Below are positions 61,602 through 64,000 of a stretch of 64,000 nt of DNA, in pieces (positions within the stretch are counted from its first letter, which is position 1; every line of letters begins with the position of its first letter). The DNA comes from Paludisphaera soli (GTDB taxonomy: Bacteria; Planctomycetota; Planctomycetia; Isosphaerales; Isosphaeraceae), in assembly GCF_011064595.1 (NCBI RefSeq), contig NZ_JAALJI010000022.1, positions 1-64,000 of the forward strand. Direction: 5' to 3'. The position numbers and the translations under genes were made by a program. Below the pieces are notes generated by a model that had not been told where the DNA came from, did not search any database, and saw only the letters and a program-made list of their open reading frames with translations.

Positions 61602-62552
61602 TCACGCCGCCGGCGACTTCTCGGCCCCTTCGGGCCGGGCGATCGCGCGGCCGATGGCCTCGACGACGCCGATCGGCCCGATCTGGGGGAAGAGGGTCCG
61701 GGCGGAGTCGTCGCGGACGACGGTCGGGTTCTTGAGCCCCTCGATCAGGTGGCGGCCGACGCCGAACTTGTTCGGGGTCACGATCGCGAGCCAGAGCCCG
61801 GAGAGCCAGGGGGTGAGGACGGGGACCGAGATCAGGGTCCGCTTCAGCCCCTTCTGGCGGGCGTACTCCTCGATCAGGTCGCGGTACTTCACCACGTCGG
61901 AGCCGCCGATCTCGACGATCCGGCTCGGGCCCGGCGGCAGGTCCAGGGCGGCGGTCAGGTACGAGACCACGTCCTCGACGGCGATCGGCTGCGAGGGGGT
62001 GGAGAGCCACTTCGGGCAGATCATCACCGGCAGGCGGTCGGTCAGGGTCTTCACCATGTCGTACGACAGGCTCCCGGGGCCGAGGATCGCCGACGCCCGG
62101 AACTCGATCGTCTCGACGCCCGACTTGCGGAGGATCGCGCCGACCTCGTGCCGGCTCTTCAGGTGCGGCGAGAGGCCGGGATCGTCGTCGTCGCCCAGCC
62201 CGCCCAGGTAGATGATCCGCCGGACCCCCGCCGCCCTGGCCGCCTCGGCGAAATTGGCCGCGGCGCGGCGGTCTTGCTCCTCGAAGTCCTCGGCGCCCGA
62301 CATCAGGTGGACGAGGTAGTACGCCGTCTCGACGCCCGCCAGGGGCGCGTCGAGCGACGGCCGGTCGAGCACGTCGCCGGCCACGGCCTCGCTCGCCGCC
62401 CCCAGGCGGCCCCGGAGCGCGTCGAGCTTGCGGGCCAGGGCCCGCACGCGGACGCCCCGGTTCTCCAGGGCCGGGATCAGCCGGCCGCCGATATAACCGC
62501 TGGCGCCGGCGACGAGAACGAGCGGCGACGGTTCGGGATTCGCTACAGTCAT
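61602..62552 (-). CDS. NAD(P)H-binding SDR/NmrA-like protein
   Basis: Atypical short-chain dehydrogenase of 316 residues. The nucleotide site VLVAGASGYIGGRLIPALEN near 12-31 is followed by IIYLGGLGDDDD, HLKSRHEVGAILRKSGVETI and FRASAILGPGS, typical of the DUF2867-associated NAD(P)-binding group. There is no clear catalytic YxxxK. It is divergent from a DUF1990 gene by only 46 bases; the two may share a promoter region. Function is unknown. Confidence 0.82.
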   Translation of the reverse strand: MTVANPEPSPLVLVAGASGYIGGRLIPALENRGVRVRALARKLDALRGRLGAASEAVAGDVLDRPSLDAPLAGVETAYYLVHLMSGAEDFEEQDRRAAANFAEAARAAGVRRIIYLGGLGDDDDPGLSPHLKSRHEVGAILRKSGVETIEFRASAILGPGSLSYDMVKTLTDRLPVMICPKWLSTPSQPIAVEDVVSYLTAALDLPPGPSRIVEIGGSDVVKYRDLIEEYARQKGLKRTLISVPVLTPWLSGLWLAIVTPNKFGVGRHLIEGLKNPTVVRDDSARTLFPQIGPIGVVEAIGRAIARPEGAEKSPAA

Positions 62553-62598
62553 GGGACGTCCCGGGTCCTTCTTGGTTGGCCTTCCACGGTGAAGTCAG

Positions 62599-63210
62599 AT
62601 GTTCACGTTCCGCAAACCGTCTGCCGAAACCGTGCGAAAGTTCCTGGACGGCCAGGCCGGACTCGACCTCACCTACGTTCCCGTCGGCGCGACGGCCCAC
62701 TCGGCCCCGGCCGATTACCGCCCGAACCACACTCGCCTGCGCATCGGCAGCGGTCGCGAGACTTTCGCGAAAGCCAGGGCCGCGCTGAGCCGCTGGGACC
62801 AGTTTCGCATCGGCTGGGCTGAGGTCCAGCCCCACGACGCCGAAGTGCGCCCCGGCGCCGTAGTGGCGATCGTCGCCCGCCGCCTCGGACTCTGGTGGCT
62901 CAACGCCTGCCGGATCGTCTACGTCGTCGACGAGGACGAGCCGGGCGCGACCGCCGCCCGCTACGCCGTGGCCTTCGGCACCCTCCCCGACCACGTCGGC
63001 TCGGGAGAGGAGCGGTTCCAGGTCGAGTGGGACGCCGAGACCGACGCCGTCTGGTACGACGTCGCGTCCTTCTCCCAGCCCCACCTGCTCCTCACCCGCC
63101 TCGGCTATCCTTACATGAAATGGTCCCAGCGCCTGTTTAGCCGCCAGTCCGCCGCCGCGATGCTGAAAGCCATGGGCGAGCCGGAAGCCGCCGCGAACGT
63201 CCGGGACTGA
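62599..63210 (+). CDS. DUF1990 family protein
   Basis: A 203-residue DUF1990 protein (SRPBCC-like fold). FRKPSAETVRKFLDGQAGLD, YRPNHTRLRIGSGRETFAKA, VGSGEERFQVEWDAETDAVW and LTRLGYPYMKWSQRLFSRQS match the family along its length. No signal peptide. Such proteins are often found beside NAD-dependent epimerase-like proteins, as here. No activity has been shown. Confidence 0.88.
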   Translation: MFTFRKPSAETVRKFLDGQAGLDLTYVPVGATAHSAPADYRPNHTRLRIGSGRETFAKARAALSRWDQFRIGWAEVQPHDAEVRPGAVVAIVARRLGLWWLNACRIVYVVDEDEPGATAARYAVAFGTLPDHVGSGEERFQVEWDAETDAVWYDVASFSQPHLLLTRLGYPYMKWSQRLFSRQSAAAMLKAMGEPEAAANVRD

Positions 63211-63368
63211 GCCGGCCGCGTCGCGCGTTACATACCGTTACCCGGAATCGAGGCAATCCCCCTTTCCCTCCGGGTCGAGACTCCCCTACCCTTGTGTAGT
63301 CCCGGCGGCCCGACGCCGCGGCGGCACGGCCGCGACTCGCCTCCGGTCCCTCCACAAGGAGCCTCGCC

Positions 63369-64000
63369 ATGTCTCTCGACCGATCGACCGATCGCAGGGC
63401 GTTCCTCGGCGCCGTCTCGCTGGGCGCGGCGTTCTTCACCACCCGGGGCCTGTTCGCCGAGGAACTGGCCCGCACCCCGGCGCGGACGGAGGGGCCGTTC
63501 TATCCCGATCACCTGCCGCTGGACACCGACAACGACCTGATCGTCCTGGGCGACTCGCTCACGCCGGCCGTCGGCGAGGTCGCGCACCTGCACGGGCGGA
63601 TCCTCGACGTCACCGGCAGCCCGATCAAGGACGCGGTCATCGAGATCTGGCAGTGCGACGCCAACGCCGTCTACCTGCACTCGGCCGACAGCGGCAAGAA
63701 GAAGGCCCAGCAGGACAAGAACTTCCAGGGCTTCGGCCGGTTCACCACCAATTCCGAGGGCGAGTACCGGTTCCGCACGATCAAGCCGGTCCCCTACCCC
63801 GGCCGTCCCGCGCCCCACATCCACTTCAAGGTCAAGCGCGGCGACCGCACGCTGCTGACCTCGCAGCTCATGATCGCCGGCCACCCCGGCAACAAGGCCG
63901 ACGGCGTCTTCATGCACGGCCTCGACGACGCCGGCCGCGAGCGCTTGACGGCCGATTTCAAGCCGATCCCCGATTCCAAGGCCGGCGAATTCACCGCCGC
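63369..64000 (+). CDS. intradiol ring-cleavage dioxygenase, Tat-exported (3' end beyond window)
   Basis: Protocatechuate 3,4-dioxygenase-like protein; 210 codons are seen before the edge. A twin-arginine leader (TDRRAFLGAVSLGAAFF) is followed by RTEGPFYPDHLPLDTDNDL, the beta-sandwich segment IEIWQCDANAVYLH with a probable iron-ligand Tyr, YRFRTIKPVPYPGRPAPHIH, and the iron-binding His pair in PHIHFKVKRGD. These enzymes split catechols with Fe(III). Export suggests extracytoplasmic aromatic or lignin-derived substrates. GGAGCC lies before the ATG. Confidence 0.9.
   Translation, partial: MSLDRSTDRRAFLGAVSLGAAFFTTRGLFAEELARTPARTEGPFYPDHLPLDTDNDLIVLGDSLTPAVGEVAHLHGRILDVTGSPIKDAVIEIWQCDANAVYLHSADSGKKKAQQDKNFQGFGRFTTNSEGEYRFRTIKPVPYPGRPAPHIHFKVKRGDRTLLTSQLMIAGHPGNKADGVFMHGLDDAGRERLTADFKPIPDSKAGEFTA

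Noticed and set aside
63225-63245. GTTACATACCGTTACC direct half-repeats ahead of the dioxygenase gene, considered as an operator
   Set aside because: Too short and imperfect, with no regulator gene next to it.
1-64000. CRISPR arrays, toxin-antitoxin or restriction genes, and phage genes
   Set aside because: None were seen on either strand; accessory traces are limited to two transposase remnants and REP-like repeats.

Overview
High-GC DNA (about 70% G+C by eye) with many products typical of Planctomycetota: three DUF1559 pseudopilin-like proteins, PSCyt1/PSCyt2/PSD1 and DUF1501 proteins, an ASPIC/UnbV (CRTAC1) protein, two sulfatase-fold proteins, an M56/BlaI pair and small lipoproteins. The mix best fits the Isosphaeraceae (Isosphaera/Paludisphaera-like). 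This is inferred from gene content, not from a marker gene. No plasmid, phage or CRISPR hallmarks are visible, so the window reads as ordinary chromosome.

Layout. 1-11.6 kb is a Tad/Flp pilus locus in two divergent arms. The minus arm runs flp, flp, tadV, cpaB, cpaE, tadA, tadB, tadC (cut by the window edge). The plus arm has tadE-like, tadE/F-like and tadG-like genes, followed by a tandem duplicate in which the two small pseudopilin copies are decayed and only a second tadG survives. A tRNA-Leu(CAA) and an IS5-type transposase remnant close the locus. 12-15 kb holds a GMC oxidoreductase and an SDR dehydrogenase divergent from an HxlR regulator. 15-24.5 kb is a five-gene minus-strand operon (PSD1 cytochrome, DUF1501, AstE/AspA-type deacylase, enolase-superfamily dehydratase, MFS transporter) divergent from a GntR/FCD regulator. 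The space between holds four copies of one operator core placed over both promoters.

24.7-31.4 kb: DUF1559 plus lipoprotein, a hybrid histidine kinase, a ChbG/YdjC deacetylase, and an S4-domain/CvpA pair. 32-35.5 kb: a BlaI repressor and an M56 peptidase fused to a long repeat domain, with a palindrome over the promoter. 35.6-40.6 kb: DUF1559, two related small lipoproteins, DUF1501 and a cytochrome c protein. 40.8-48.5 kb: a large secreted glycosidase-like protein, a REP-like repeat cluster, a TPR/FG-GAP/ASPIC protein, then DUF1559 plus lipoprotein. 48.9-52.7 kb: a TolQ/ExbB-like channel protein, a membrane protein with an Ig-like insert, and a Gly-rich secreted LTxxQ-type protein, ending at a two-way terminator.

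52.8-64 kb: a secreted Pro-rich protein, a cupin, an unknown protein, a transposase remnant, a sulfatase / HTTM / HTTM-partner / sulfatase-fold cluster, an Rnl5-type RNA ligase, a divergent NAD(P)-binding protein and DUF1990 pair, and the start of a Tat-exported intradiol dioxygenase. Genes work together most clearly in the Tad pilus locus, the GntR-controlled operon and the BlaI/M56 pair. All functions are assigned from motifs and context read by eye.
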